64,000 nucleotides of DNA from the NCBI GenBank assembly GCA_965656875.1, contig CBFHMJ010000033.1:124001-188000 (forward strand), given 5' to 3'. Below the pieces are notes generated by a model. That model searched no databases and was not told the DNA's origin. It saw only the letters and a list, made by a program, of their open reading frames with translations. Positions 8,863 through 17,497 of the stretch are shown here, in pieces; position 1 is the stretch's first letter; every line of letters begins with the position of its first letter. A program made the translations under genes and the position numbers. The DNA comes from CBFHMJ01 sp965656875 (GTDB lineage Bacteria > Pseudomonadota > Gammaproteobacteria > Enterobacterales > Alteromonadaceae).

Positions 8863-9756
8863 ATGCCGTCGATTGAGCAATTTGAAATGTTTGTGGCAGT
8901 GGTTGATGAAGGTGCTGTTCGTCAGGCCGCGAAAAAAGTGCATAAAACGCAACCCACGGTAACAGCCGCAATTAAGAAAATGGAGTCAACATTGGGGTTA
9001 ACCTTGTTTAACCGCGATGGTTATCGAATGCAACCGACGACAGCAGGCTTTCGTATCTATCAGCTCGCCAGAGAAGTACTGGATAAACACCATGAAGTTA
9101 ATGCCCTGGCACAGCATCTTGGTGATGGTCACGAGCCTTTGATCAGCATTGCCGTAGAAGCATCGTTTGACTTGATACTTATCACTGAACCATTGAGACA
9201 AATTCAGCAGTTATTTGGTCATACCCAAATCGATTTATCTCAGGAATATATGTCCGGTGCATTTGAACGGTTGCTCAATGGTTCGGTCGAACTGGCAATT
9301 TCACCGGTTAATGCCGCGTTTTTTCCCACCGGCAAAATGGACGTGTTGCCATTGAGTGTCGGTGAATTTGTTAATGTGGCTTCTCCGGCGTTTGTCGCGA
9401 AGTTTGATGGGCTAACGAGTGTGCGTCAATTAATAAGCGAATATCAGATTGTGATCAGAGATTCGGGAACCGCAACGCGCGATGTTAACTTTGGTGTTCA
9501 GCAGGGGCAACGCACCTGGTTGGTGAATAGCTTTGATACCAAGAAAGCATTGATTAAGTCAGGGCTTGGATGGGGCAGTTTGCCCCGGTCGGTGATTGAA
9601 CAAGAATTGGTTTCGGGAACCCTGATTCCGATGCTATTAAGTGGTTTCAGGCCGTATACCCAGGTGGAATATCACTTGTTGAAACGAAGTGATAAACCGA
9701 TGGGGCCTGTATTGTCGAAGATTTGGTCGCTATTCAGTGACTTTGCGACTCATTGA
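8863..9756 (+). CDS. LysR-family transcriptional regulator
   Basis: This 297-residue protein has an N-terminal LysR HTH (AVRQAAKKVHKTQPTVTAAIKKME, about residues 15-40) and an effector-binding domain. I start at 8863 (MPSIEQFEMF), which fits the family N-terminus; a further ATG five codons upstream is equally unsupported by a ribosome binding site. It diverges from the DoxX-like gene and most likely regulates it, possibly in response to a redox-active or electrophilic compound; the ligand is inference only. Confidence 0.88.
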   Translation: MPSIEQFEMFVAVVDEGAVRQAAKKVHKTQPTVTAAIKKMESTLGLTLFNRDGYRMQPTTAGFRIYQLAREVLDKHHEVNALAQHLGDGHEPLISIAVEASFDLILITEPLRQIQQLFGHTQIDLSQEYMSGAFERLLNGSVELAISPVNAAFFPTGKMDVLPLSVGEFVNVASPAFVAKFDGLTSVRQLISEYQIVIRDSGTATRDVNFGVQQGQRTWLVNSFDTKKALIKSGLGWGSLPRSVIEQELVSGTLIPMLLSGFRPYTQVEYHLLKRSDKPMGPVLSKIWSLFSDFATH

Positions 9757-9777
9757 TTCTTTTTATGTGTTGCTCGG

Positions 9778-11100
9778 CTAACGCACCAGAAAATGGATAA
9801 TGAACTTTGCGCCACCCAGGTGACTTTCTTCCACACTAACTTTAGCGTTGTGCTTTTTGGCTATGGTGGCAACGATGGCAAGGCCCAGACCGCAACCACC
9901 GGAATCTCTGGAGCGACTGGGATCGAGCCGGGTAAAGGGTTCAAAGATGCGTTCTTTTTTACCTGGTGGAACACCGGGGCCATCGTCCTCAACAATTAAA
10001 CTGACATGCGTTGGTGTTTGTTGGATAGCAATGCTGCATTGAGAACTGGCGAAACGTCCACCGTTTCTCAACAGATTGGTGAGTAATCGTTGCACAAGTG
10101 GGCGTTCTGCCACCAGGCTGGAATCGCCGTCAATATCACAATTAAATGCCACACCAGGATAGAAAGGTTTTACCGACTCTACACATTCTTCGACCAGCGC
10201 TTTGATATTAATAGCCGTAAAGTTCAATCGGTTATGCTCGTATGTAATGCGCGAATAATAGAGTAATTCTTTAACCAGGCTGTCGAGGTCTTTTAAATAA
10301 TCATCGATTTTTCCCACCAGGGCTTCACGTTCTTCCGGTGATTCTTCACCGATCATATCTAATGCAAACTGAATTCGAGCGAGCGGGCTGCGAAACTCGT
10401 GTGCGACACCATGAAATAAGTCTCGTTGGGCGGTGATACGCTGTAATTGTTCTTCAGCCTGGTGTTCAAGGCAGGTTCTTAATTGCCCAACCAGTTCGGA
10501 TAGATCGTTGTCTTTTTTATCTTTGTGACGCATGCCAGGAAAGTTAATAATGGCGTTGCGCAGCTTGTTATTTTCTTTCTCGTATTGATAGATTCCATGT
10601 CCGATCACCAATAAGGTAATGACCATTGCCAGCAGCCAGCTAAACCATTCCTGAATATAAGTAATATAAGGGCTCCAGGTTAACGGTCCGACGATCATCG
10701 AAATATCGTTATTCAGTGGAAAGGTGAGATAGAAATTTGATTCGTCAATCAGTTCACCTTCATGTTCACCATATTCATCGAAAGCTATATAAGGTGTCGG
10801 GATTTCGGTGCTGGTATCAAAATCATCCGGTGTGATGGGCGTTGGTTCCAGTGTCTCATTGTCGGCAAAAAAGACGTCAGTATCGTATTTGATGGCCGTG
10901 CGATGAGCCAGTGCTTTCCAGCCTTCTTGTGTCGTGGCGTCCAACTCTTTTTTAATCGCTGCTTTAGCGTCCAGCATATGATTCGTTTCAATACTGAATA
11001 GTTTGTCATGCAACATGTCTGACAAGGTGGCGGTATGAATAATCATACCCAGTACATTGAAAAGCAGGACATAAAGCAGAAGTCGGGTAAATCGTTTCAT
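9778..11100 (-). CDS. Sensor histidine kinase, RstB/CpxA-like
   Basis: This 440-residue inner-membrane kinase has a first transmembrane helix at about 7-26, a periplasmic acidic sensor domain to about 150, a second helix at 153-172, and a cytoplasmic dimerisation domain with phospho-His234 in FHGVAHEFRSPLAR. The ATPase domain shows the N box (NLLRNGG, with Gly where Ala is usual), G1 (DDGPGVP), F box (FEPF) and G2 (GCGLGLAI). It lies 56 bp downstream of an OmpR-type regulator and is surely its partner. A second, similar pair lies at 59.7-61.8 kb. The signal is unknown; regulated genes may include nearby envelope functions. Confidence 0.92.
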   Translation of the reverse strand: MKRFTRLLLYVLLFNVLGMIIHTATLSDMLHDKLFSIETNHMLDAKAAIKKELDATTQEGWKALAHRTAIKYDTDVFFADNETLEPTPITPDDFDTSTEIPTPYIAFDEYGEHEGELIDESNFYLTFPLNNDISMIVGPLTWSPYITYIQEWFSWLLAMVITLLVIGHGIYQYEKENNKLRNAIINFPGMRHKDKKDNDLSELVGQLRTCLEHQAEEQLQRITAQRDLFHGVAHEFRSPLARIQFALDMIGEESPEEREALVGKIDDYLKDLDSLVKELLYYSRITYEHNRLNFTAINIKALVEECVESVKPFYPGVAFNCDIDGDSSLVAERPLVQRLLTNLLRNGGRFASSQCSIAIQQTPTHVSLIVEDDGPGVPPGKKERIFEPFTRLDPSRSRDSGGCGLGLAIVATIAKKHNAKVSVEESHLGGAKFIIHFLVR

Positions 11101-11156
11101 GGGTTTGCCACTTTGTTGTTGTCGGTAATATGTCTGGTGTTATTGATGATTCTGGA

Positions 11157-11852
11157 TTAATTCGCTAGCAGATAACCTTTGCTGCGAATGGTTTTGATGA
11201 TGTCCGGATTACGAGGATCATCCCCCAGTTTCTTCCGCAGCCGTGAAATTCGCAAATCAATTGAGCGATCCAGCCCATCGTGTTCCAGGCGAAAGATTTG
11301 TTGGTGAAGTTGATCGCGAGAGACAATTACGCCGGTTTGTTGTGCCAGATGCCAGAGTAAATCGAACTCGGCATTGGTTAATGTAATTAACTGATTGTCA
11401 TAGGTGACTTCACGACGACCTGCGTCGATAACCAGCCGTTGATTGTGCGCTTTGACCTGATTCGGACTGACAAATTTATCCTGATTTCCCTGGCGTCTGA
11501 GCTGTGCGCGGATATGAGCGAGTAAAACTCGGGGGCGCACGGGTTTCGTCAGGTAATCATCGGCACCAACTTCCAGCCCGGTGACTTCATCAATTTCGTC
11601 GCTTAAAGCGGTCAGCATAATAATTGGGCCGTCGAAATAGTGACGAACATTGCGACAGATCGTTAAACCATCGGTGCCAGGAAGCATTAAATCTAAAACG
11701 ATGAGATCGGGCTTGAACTCGTCAATCCGGGCATCGTAATTGTCACCGGTGTGATGAACCGCTGTGGTGAAGCCGTTACGATTCAAAAAGCTGGTAATAA
11801 GTTCGGTGAGTTCGATATCGTCGTCTATGACTAAAATCTTGTTTTGCTGCAT
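11157..11852 (-). CDS. OmpR/RstA-family response regulator
   Basis: This 231-residue DNA-binding regulator has a receiver domain (acidic DDD at 10-12, phospho-acceptor Asp54 in VLDLMLPG, Lys in TKPV) and a C-terminal winged helix (SRDQLHQQIF ... DRSIDLRISRLRKKLG ... IRSKGYLL). It precedes its partner kinase on the same strand. The C-terminal part closely parallels that of the regulator at 59.7 kb, so the two pairs are paralogues. Confidence 0.94.
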   Translation of the reverse strand: MQQNKILVIDDDIELTELITSFLNRNGFTTAVHHTGDNYDARIDEFKPDLIVLDLMLPGTDGLTICRNVRHYFDGPIIMLTALSDEIDEVTGLEVGADDYLTKPVRPRVLLAHIRAQLRRQGNQDKFVSPNQVKAHNQRLVIDAGRREVTYDNQLITLTNAEFDLLWHLAQQTGVIVSRDQLHQQIFRLEHDGLDRSIDLRISRLRKKLGDDPRNPDIIKTIRSKGYLLAN

Positions 11853-11869
11853 GAGTATGAGTGCCCGGG

Positions 11870-12316
11870 TTAGCGCGTAGATTGTCTGGCTTTATCAGAG
11901 CGCGACATTTTACGCATAAATGGGTTAGTAATAATAATTTTTGTTTGTGTGCTAATTACTTGCTGGTTGTTATCAAGTGGAATATTAATGCCTATCAATT
12001 CTGGCATCGCCCGGCAGCGGTCGGGGCGAGTTCGATTGACTGTCAGCGTCTGGTATTGACTGTTCTGCTGATTTTGTGGCGTAAAAGACAGGCTAAAGCT
12101 CTCAGTCGTTGTACACCCGGTAGATTTTACTAACACCCAAATCGCTTTTTCTTTGATATCAACGCCATACAGTGGTTCTACCGTCATGTCTGTCTGAGTA
12201 GCCGAACCAGTATGCAGGCCGGTGGATGTGGTACAGCCACTGAGAGACATCAGTGCGAACAATCCGCCAAAAAAACAGGCGTTGTAGACAATATTTCTTA
12301 AATTCCTTGCTGACAT
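11870..12316 (-). CDS. Small lipoprotein of unknown function
   Basis: The 148-residue product has a signal sequence with a lipobox LSGC, cysteine 28, followed by a Thr/Ser-rich linker. The remainder (residues 45-148) is beta-rich with two further cysteines (STGCTTTESF and DRCRAMPE), probably a disulfide. I start at ATG 12316 with AAGG upstream; a TTG nine codons earlier is less likely. It lies downstream of the trypsin-like protease gene beyond a terminator, and 17 bp upstream of the response regulator gene, so it may be the first gene of the two-component operon. No family recognised. Confidence 0.7.
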   Translation of the reverse strand: MSARNLRNIVYNACFFGGLFALMSLSGCTTSTGLHTGSATQTDMTVEPLYGVDIKEKAIWVLVKSTGCTTTESFSLSFTPQNQQNSQYQTLTVNRTRPDRCRAMPELIGINIPLDNNQQVISTQTKIIITNPFMRKMSRSDKARQSTR

Positions 12317-12344
12317 AGCAATAAGCCTTATTGAACAAAACAAA

Positions 12345-12368
12345 GCGAGTTCAGTTTCCTGAACTCGC
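12345..12368 (-). terminator. Rho-independent terminator
   Basis: A perfect 10-bp stem (GCGAGTTCAG / CTGAACTCGC, loop 4) with a T-rich tail on the minus strand follows the trypsin-like protease gene. Confidence 0.85.
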
Positions 12369-12375
12369 GAGCAAA

Positions 12376-14322
12376 TTAGTGAGCGTAACGACGAATACTA
12401 ATCATTAAACCTGATAGTAGCAGTAAAAACAGATTCATTGTGCCGCCCGAACCACCACTTTTCTGAATGGTAACAGGCACATTTTGTGTGGCACTCAGGC
12501 CGTACTGATCGGTTACTGTTAATTTTAGCGTAACCGTACCTGCCTTGCTGCCTGCGGTTAATGAAGCTGTCGCAGCCGTTGCATTCGCTATGGTGCTGTT
12601 TAGCGCATCACCAACAATCTCCCATTGATAGCTTAAACTGTCGCCGTCAGGATCTGCCGTGGCGCTGGCATTTAGCGTCAGGGTATTTTTCGCTTTCACA
12701 TTCAGGTTACTGCCTGCGACCGAAATTGTCGGTTGACGGTTAGTAAAGGTACTGTTTACCGCATCAACCCAGGCTTTATCGGCACCAACTTCATCTTCGT
12801 CTGTGGTGTCTTTTTCATAGACGATTGCGATACGGTCATTGCCGTCGGTCAGTGGTACTTCAAACGATTGAAACTCCGTATTATCAACACCTGTCGCGAA
12901 GAAATTCAGTCGTTTACCGTTTTGGAAAACGCTCAGGCCGTCGTAACCGTCTTCAGCTTCCACTCGATACTGAAATGCAAAGTTGGTAGAACGATTACTT
13001 TTCATCACGCCAAGCAGGACAGATTGCTGACGATGAGTAATAACACCAGACTCCAGTGCGCTGTTTCCGGCTGCCACATAGGTGGTTTGTTCTGACCAGA
13101 TTTGGTCGCCGCCTGAATACCATTGAATATCCGGGTTGCTGGTGTCCAGAATTTGACTGGCAGGCAGTGCGAATGGTTCCAACGGTTTGTAGGATACAAA
13201 GTGGGTAGCCAGATTATTACCCGGATGGGTAGTCGCAACATTCATTGCGAATTGTGCAACGCCAGTTTGATCCGCTGCAACTTTTACGGTGAATTCACAG
13301 CTTTGCCCTTGACTGATTGCGGTGTCAGAGCAGCCGTTGGTGATGACTTCTGGTTGTGCTGCATTATCGATATTGTCGAATGAAATACCAGAAACCTGAT
13401 AATCCGTATCGCCGACATTTTTCATGCTGAAAGTCAGCACTTCTTCAAAATCATTTTCCACATAACCGACTGCCAGGCGTTGACGATAAGATACACCCGC
13501 TTTCTTTTGTGTAACCCAGTCAACAAATTGCGAAACCCGAGCGTAGACCCCAGGATAACCAGCCAGCGCACAGCCTTCTCCAAAGCTGACAATCCCGACC
13601 TGATAATACTGATCATTACGATTTATGATGAGAGGACCACCACTGTCGCCCTGACAAGAATCTTTACCGCCTTGCTCAAACCCGGCACACAGCATTTGAT
13701 CGGTGATTTCGCCATCATAACTTTCATTACAGCTTGCCTGATCAACCAGCGGGACATTTACTTTGTGTAGGATGTCTGGAAAAGAAGGCGCTTCTGTTGA
13801 CTGATTTCCCCAACCCATAACCGTTAACATATCACCGGTGTTAATGGTGTTTTCAATGGCAGAGTCGGCAATGTTGATTGGTGTTACGCCGGTAACTTCC
13901 TGTTCCAGTTCTAAAATTGCAATATCGTTGTTGATGCCACTTAGTCCTGTTCCATATTGCTCATGTAAGTAAAACTGCGCAACACTGTAGCGCTGACCAT
14001 TAGTCGGATCGCTGACTTTATATTGACCAATGACAACATCAACATCGCTGGCATCGTGAATATTCTCAAGGCAGTGGGCGGCGGTTAATACATAGCGTCC
14101 ACCAATGAATGATGCACCACAAAAAGGGGCGGCATCACTGGCTGTATTTGACGCACGTACCAGTGCAGTCATAAATGGGAATTCATGTTGCTCTGCCGGT
14201 TCGCCATCAATGATGCGAGGTTGGTCAAGTCCTGAACCAGTAGACGTTTTAGCTGCTTCTGCATTGAAAGCGCTGACTGATAACGCTGCGCAAACAGTAT
14301 AAAACAGAGGATTTACTTTCAT
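12376..14322 (-). CDS. Secreted trypsin-like serine protease with GlyGly-CTERM tail
   Basis: This 648-residue protein starts at 14322, preceded by GGAG at seven bases; an ATG four codons upstream is less likely. After a signal peptide, an S1 chymotrypsin-fold protease begins at RIIDGEPA. The catalytic triad is His83 (TAAHC), Asp133 (NNDIAIL) and Ser227 (GDSGGP). Asp221 at the S1-pocket position predicts cleavage after Arg or Lys. The propeptide end PR-IIDG fits zymogen activation. The C-terminal half has Ig/PKD-like domains. The last ~25 residues are GGSGG, a hydrophobic helix and RRYAH: a GlyGly-CTERM signal, normally cut by rhombosortase after type II secretion. The rhombosortase gene is not in this window. 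The metalloprotease at 37.2 kb carries the same type of tail. Confidence 0.95.
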   Translation of the reverse strand: MKVNPLFYTVCAALSVSAFNAEAAKTSTGSGLDQPRIIDGEPAEQHEFPFMTALVRASNTASDAAPFCGASFIGGRYVLTAAHCLENIHDASDVDVVIGQYKVSDPTNGQRYSVAQFYLHEQYGTGLSGINNDIAILELEQEVTGVTPINIADSAIENTINTGDMLTVMGWGNQSTEAPSFPDILHKVNVPLVDQASCNESYDGEITDQMLCAGFEQGGKDSCQGDSGGPLIINRNDQYYQVGIVSFGEGCALAGYPGVYARVSQFVDWVTQKKAGVSYRQRLAVGYVENDFEEVLTFSMKNVGDTDYQVSGISFDNIDNAAQPEVITNGCSDTAISQGQSCEFTVKVAADQTGVAQFAMNVATTHPGNNLATHFVSYKPLEPFALPASQILDTSNPDIQWYSGGDQIWSEQTTYVAAGNSALESGVITHRQQSVLLGVMKSNRSTNFAFQYRVEAEDGYDGLSVFQNGKRLNFFATGVDNTEFQSFEVPLTDGNDRIAIVYEKDTTDEDEVGADKAWVDAVNSTFTNRQPTISVAGSNLNVKAKNTLTLNASATADPDGDSLSYQWEIVGDALNSTIANATAATASLTAGSKAGTVTLKLTVTDQYGLSATQNVPVTIQKSGGSGGTMNLFLLLLSGLMISIRRYAH

Positions 14323-14616
14323 TGTTGTCTCCATGTTGCTGTTGCCTGAGTTGCTGTTGTTGATATGGCAAAAAACTATACCGGGGAGACTGGCGGATTA
14401 ATTTAGTGACTCTGTAGCGGTTTTGTATCAGTTTGTACGAGCAGCCCGGACAAAGATACATTCAGCCTGTTTCCGATACAGCGAGTTTTAATGGAAATGG
14501 GGTGATTTCTTTAAATTTATGACGAAAATACAAAAGGTTATCGGGAAATAACTTGAAATAAAGGCGAGAGATGGTTAGCGTCTACCGCATCTAAAAAGGA
14601 ATTCACTTCGTTAAAC

Positions 14617-15885
14617 ATGAAAAAATTCATACTTTCGACACTGCTAGTGTCTACGTTATCTGGTTGTGCTGAACCGGTTAGGGAACAGTCTCAGATTGAG
14701 ACATTTAATGGTCAGCAAGCCTGGGATGAACTTAACACAGCGTTAGCATCAAACTATGCTTATCTGGAAGACAGCCAGGTTTCTTCGAATCACATCTTCT
14801 CCACGTTTGCTCCGCAATTAATACAGGCAACTGATCGTCGAACATTTATCGACACCGCTCAGGCAATGTTGCGACACTTTCATGATCCACATTTGAATCT
14901 TGGTCCCTATGACCTTGAAGATTACAGTGTGTATCCAACGGGTTCTGATATCTATGCCGAGTTCAAATCAAGCCATTCTTTACCTGTCATCGTTGATGTA
15001 AAAGCCGGTTCTGCGGCGGCGGAGGCTGGGGTTCGTCCGGGCATGATCATTAAAGGGATTAATGGCGTAACCGTAGACAGTGCAATTACTCATGTGATGC
15101 GAGTTTCAAAGGAACAGCTCTCCTGGCACCAGCAGCGTTTCGCATTGAACATTGCCCTGGGCGGCAAGCGTTATCAACCCAGAACATTGCTGTTAACCAA
15201 CGGCGATCATGAATGTCTGACCATTGAACTGGCGGCCACGTATGACGCGATTAACGCCCTGAGTGACGGGCCTTTGGTCAGCCACAGGCAAATAGGTGAC
15301 GTTGGTTATATTCGCATCAATAACAGTCTTGGAAATTCCGACACGTCAAAGGCTTTTAAACAAGCGTTAGAAGCACTGGAAGGCAGTCAGGGTTGGATCA
15401 TTGATTTGCGAAATACCCCGAGCGGCGGCAATACAGGTGTGGCAGAACCCATGATGGGCCATTTTGTTGATAAAACAACGGTTTATCAAACCTATCAGCG
15501 CCAGACGGAAACAACATCCTGGCAGCAAGCGGAGAAACAGCAAGCGACAGCATCACCGCAGCAACCATTTATCGATAAGCCGTTCGTGGTCCTCGCTGGT
15601 CGCTGGACTGGCAGCATGGGTGAGGGAACAACGATTGGCCTGGATGCGCTGGGCGCAAAAGCAATAATCGGAGCGCCTATGGCAGATTTGTTGGGCGGCA
15701 TTCAACAAATTAAACTCGAAGAATCAGACGCCTGGATTGATATCGCTTATGAGCGCTTGTTTCATGTTGATGGCACGTTTAGAGAAGATTTTGTTCCATC
15801 CATAAAACTGGATGCGGCTGATTTAGATCAGGATGGCAATGATCCCGCTTTAGCCAAGGCACTGGCATTGTTACAAACCCGGTAA
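14617..15885 (+). CDS. S41-family peptidase lipoprotein with PDZ domain
   Basis: This 422-residue protein has a lipoprotein signal (LSGC, Cys17) and the fold of tail-specific/C-terminal-processing proteases. A helical N-terminal domain is followed by a PDZ-like segment (VIVDVKAGSAAAEAGVRPGMIIKG cut at the core motif AEAGVRPGMII) at about residues 128-165, then the protease core with GWIIDLRNTPSGG and the probable nucleophile Ser333 in GRWTGSMGEG. These enzymes trim or degrade envelope proteins. It is a single gene divergent from the trypsin-like protease. Its general acid/base Lys is not obvious, so activity is probable but not certain. Confidence 0.85.
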   Translation: MKKFILSTLLVSTLSGCAEPVREQSQIETFNGQQAWDELNTALASNYAYLEDSQVSSNHIFSTFAPQLIQATDRRTFIDTAQAMLRHFHDPHLNLGPYDLEDYSVYPTGSDIYAEFKSSHSLPVIVDVKAGSAAAEAGVRPGMIIKGINGVTVDSAITHVMRVSKEQLSWHQQRFALNIALGGKRYQPRTLLLTNGDHECLTIELAATYDAINALSDGPLVSHRQIGDVGYIRINNSLGNSDTSKAFKQALEALEGSQGWIIDLRNTPSGGNTGVAEPMMGHFVDKTTVYQTYQRQTETTSWQQAEKQQATASPQQPFIDKPFVVLAGRWTGSMGEGTTIGLDALGAKAIIGAPMADLLGGIQQIKLEESDAWIDIAYERLFHVDGTFREDFVPSIKLDAADLDQDGNDPALAKALALLQTR

Positions 15886-15986
15886 AAAATCTGCTTGATT
15901 TGGCCGATTATCACTTGTCAGTCTTTGCTAACCTCAGTGAGTAACTTGTTGTGTTGTTTGAGTAAAAATGGATGGGTGGTTGTTGT

Positions 15987-16361
15987 ATGGCCGTTGAAAT
16001 TCAACATTATAAAAACAATGTGTTTACGCATCAGGGGCAGTGTGATTTAACAGGATTTACGGCGAAACTGCCGTTAGTCAGTAAAAAACTGAATGCTGCG
16101 GGGAGTTTACGAAAACCTCTGATTGTTTACTCCGGCTTTCATAGTCACCCGGGTCGTGGCGACTTTAAGTCAGCATTCAGCAAAACTGAAAATAAAGTGT
16201 TCGGCAAGATTGTTCGGTCGTTCAGGTGGAGCATATACCGCAATCTGTCTCACGGACCTGTGCTGCCAGAAATCAAAGCAGCGCTGATGCGAGGCAATGT
16301 GTTTTTTGCCTGGTCCGACAGTGATATCTGGATAAAGAAGAACAGTGAGTTAACGCGTTGA
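15987..16361 (+). CDS. Hypothetical protein, about 124 residues
   Basis: I do not recognise this protein. It is rich in His, Lys and aromatic residues, without signal peptide or membrane helix. The start is uncertain: ATGs occur at 15972 and 15987, and the latter follows a weak GGTGG. The frame is uninterrupted and the composition looks protein-like rather than antisense noise; no other gene occupies this stretch. Confidence 0.5.
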   Translation: MAVEIQHYKNNVFTHQGQCDLTGFTAKLPLVSKKLNAAGSLRKPLIVYSGFHSHPGRGDFKSAFSKTENKVFGKIVRSFRWSIYRNLSHGPVLPEIKAALMRGNVFFAWSDSDIWIKKNSELTR

Positions 16362-16404
16362 CATCCACGTTGCTGGTTTATCGCTAAACTGTCTGCTAAT
16401 CATT

Positions 16405-17397
16405 TTATTTACTCGGGTAAATCACCCGCCAGTCTTTTTTCATATCGACAATGGTCCAGTTGTTTTTGCGGGCTTCAGTCAGCCCTTTGTCGAGACGACC
16501 AATGGATGATTCCTTGTCATACGCCCATTCTCGTGTTGTATCGGTATGATGGACATACAAGGCAAACCGCAATCCGTCTCCGGCACTAATCCATTGAAGC
16601 ATGTGCAAATCGCCATCCGAATTGCCAAAGGCGGCGATTGGGCGACGGCCAATATGTTGATGAATAGCAATCACTTTACCTTGTTTGTCATCAATAAAGT
16701 TGATTTCTGGCAAACGGATGAGGCTGGGTTCTCCATGGTTCAGTTGGTATTGCGTTTTAATGCTGCTGCCGATGACTTGTTCTGGCGGAATGCCGTAAAC
16801 AGCCTCTGTCCAGGGACGCATAAATTCGATTCCGCCGCCAGACACAATATAGGTTTTGAATTGCTTGCTTCTGAGATAGGCGAGCAGTTCAAGCATGGGT
16901 TGATAAACCATATCCGTTAACGGTTTCTGACTGACCGGATGTTTTGCGGTAGCTATCCAGCGTGTGACCAATTGTTCAAATTCGGTGGTTGTCATACCTG
17001 CGTGCGTTGCCATAACGAGTTCCAGGATGGCGTGTTCACCCCCAGAAAGTGCTTTCTTAAGGTCGCCTTTCAGGATTGAGGCAAATGGCTCTTGTTGCTG
17101 CCATTCCGGGTGTTCTGGCGCAAGTGTTTTTATCCGATCCATCACAAAAAACAACTGAAAATAAACGGGTTGTTCAGACCATAATGTGCCGTCATTATCA
17201 AACGTGGCGATACGCTCAGCAGGAGGAACGTAGTGCTGAGATGCTGGATTAGTGACTTGCTCAACAAACCTGAGAATCGATTGTTTACTGGGGGTTTCGT
17301 TCCAGGAAGGCAGTGGGTCAATGGGTAATGCTTGTAACCAACAGGGAAGAAGAAAGCAGAAAATAATAAACGTTTGTCGTAACAAGCGAGATTTCAT
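16405..17397 (-). CDS. Secreted HAD-superfamily phosphatase
   Basis: This 330-residue protein has a signal peptide and an HAD-fold phosphatase like those related to phosphoserine phosphatase. Motif I is FDNDGTLW with nucleophile Asp67 and acid/base Asp69; motif II is YIVSGGG; motif IV is AAFGNSDGD. The conserved Lys of motif III is probably the one before the NFIDDKQGK segment. Being exported, it would hydrolyse phosphate esters in the periplasm. It lies 100 bp downstream of the sulfatase gene, past a terminator, so the two may share regulation only in part. A pairing of exported sulfatase and phosphatase suggests scavenging of sulfate and phosphate esters. Confidence 0.85.
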   Translation of the reverse strand: MKSRLLRQTFIIFCFLLPCWLQALPIDPLPSWNETPSKQSILRFVEQVTNPASQHYVPPAERIATFDNDGTLWSEQPVYFQLFFVMDRIKTLAPEHPEWQQQEPFASILKGDLKKALSGGEHAILELVMATHAGMTTTEFEQLVTRWIATAKHPVSQKPLTDMVYQPMLELLAYLRSKQFKTYIVSGGGIEFMRPWTEAVYGIPPEQVIGSSIKTQYQLNHGEPSLIRLPEINFIDDKQGKVIAIHQHIGRRPIAAFGNSDGDLHMLQWISAGDGLRFALYVHHTDTTREWAYDKESSIGRLDKGLTEARKNNWTIVDMKKDWRVIYPSK

Positions 17398-17434
17398 TAG
17401 ACTATTTTCCTAAGTCCGGGTTCATCATTGAAAA

Positions 17435-17469
17435 CAGAAAAATGGCATAGAGGATATGCCATTTTTCTG
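17435..17469 (-). terminator. Rho-independent terminator
   Basis: A perfect 15-bp stem (CAGAAAAATGGCATA and its complement, loop 5) lies between the sulfatase stop and the HAD gene start. The T-rich arm faces downstream on the minus strand. Confidence 0.85.
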
Positions 17470-17497
17470 CGTGTGGTTACTGCTTGTTGGGTGATTA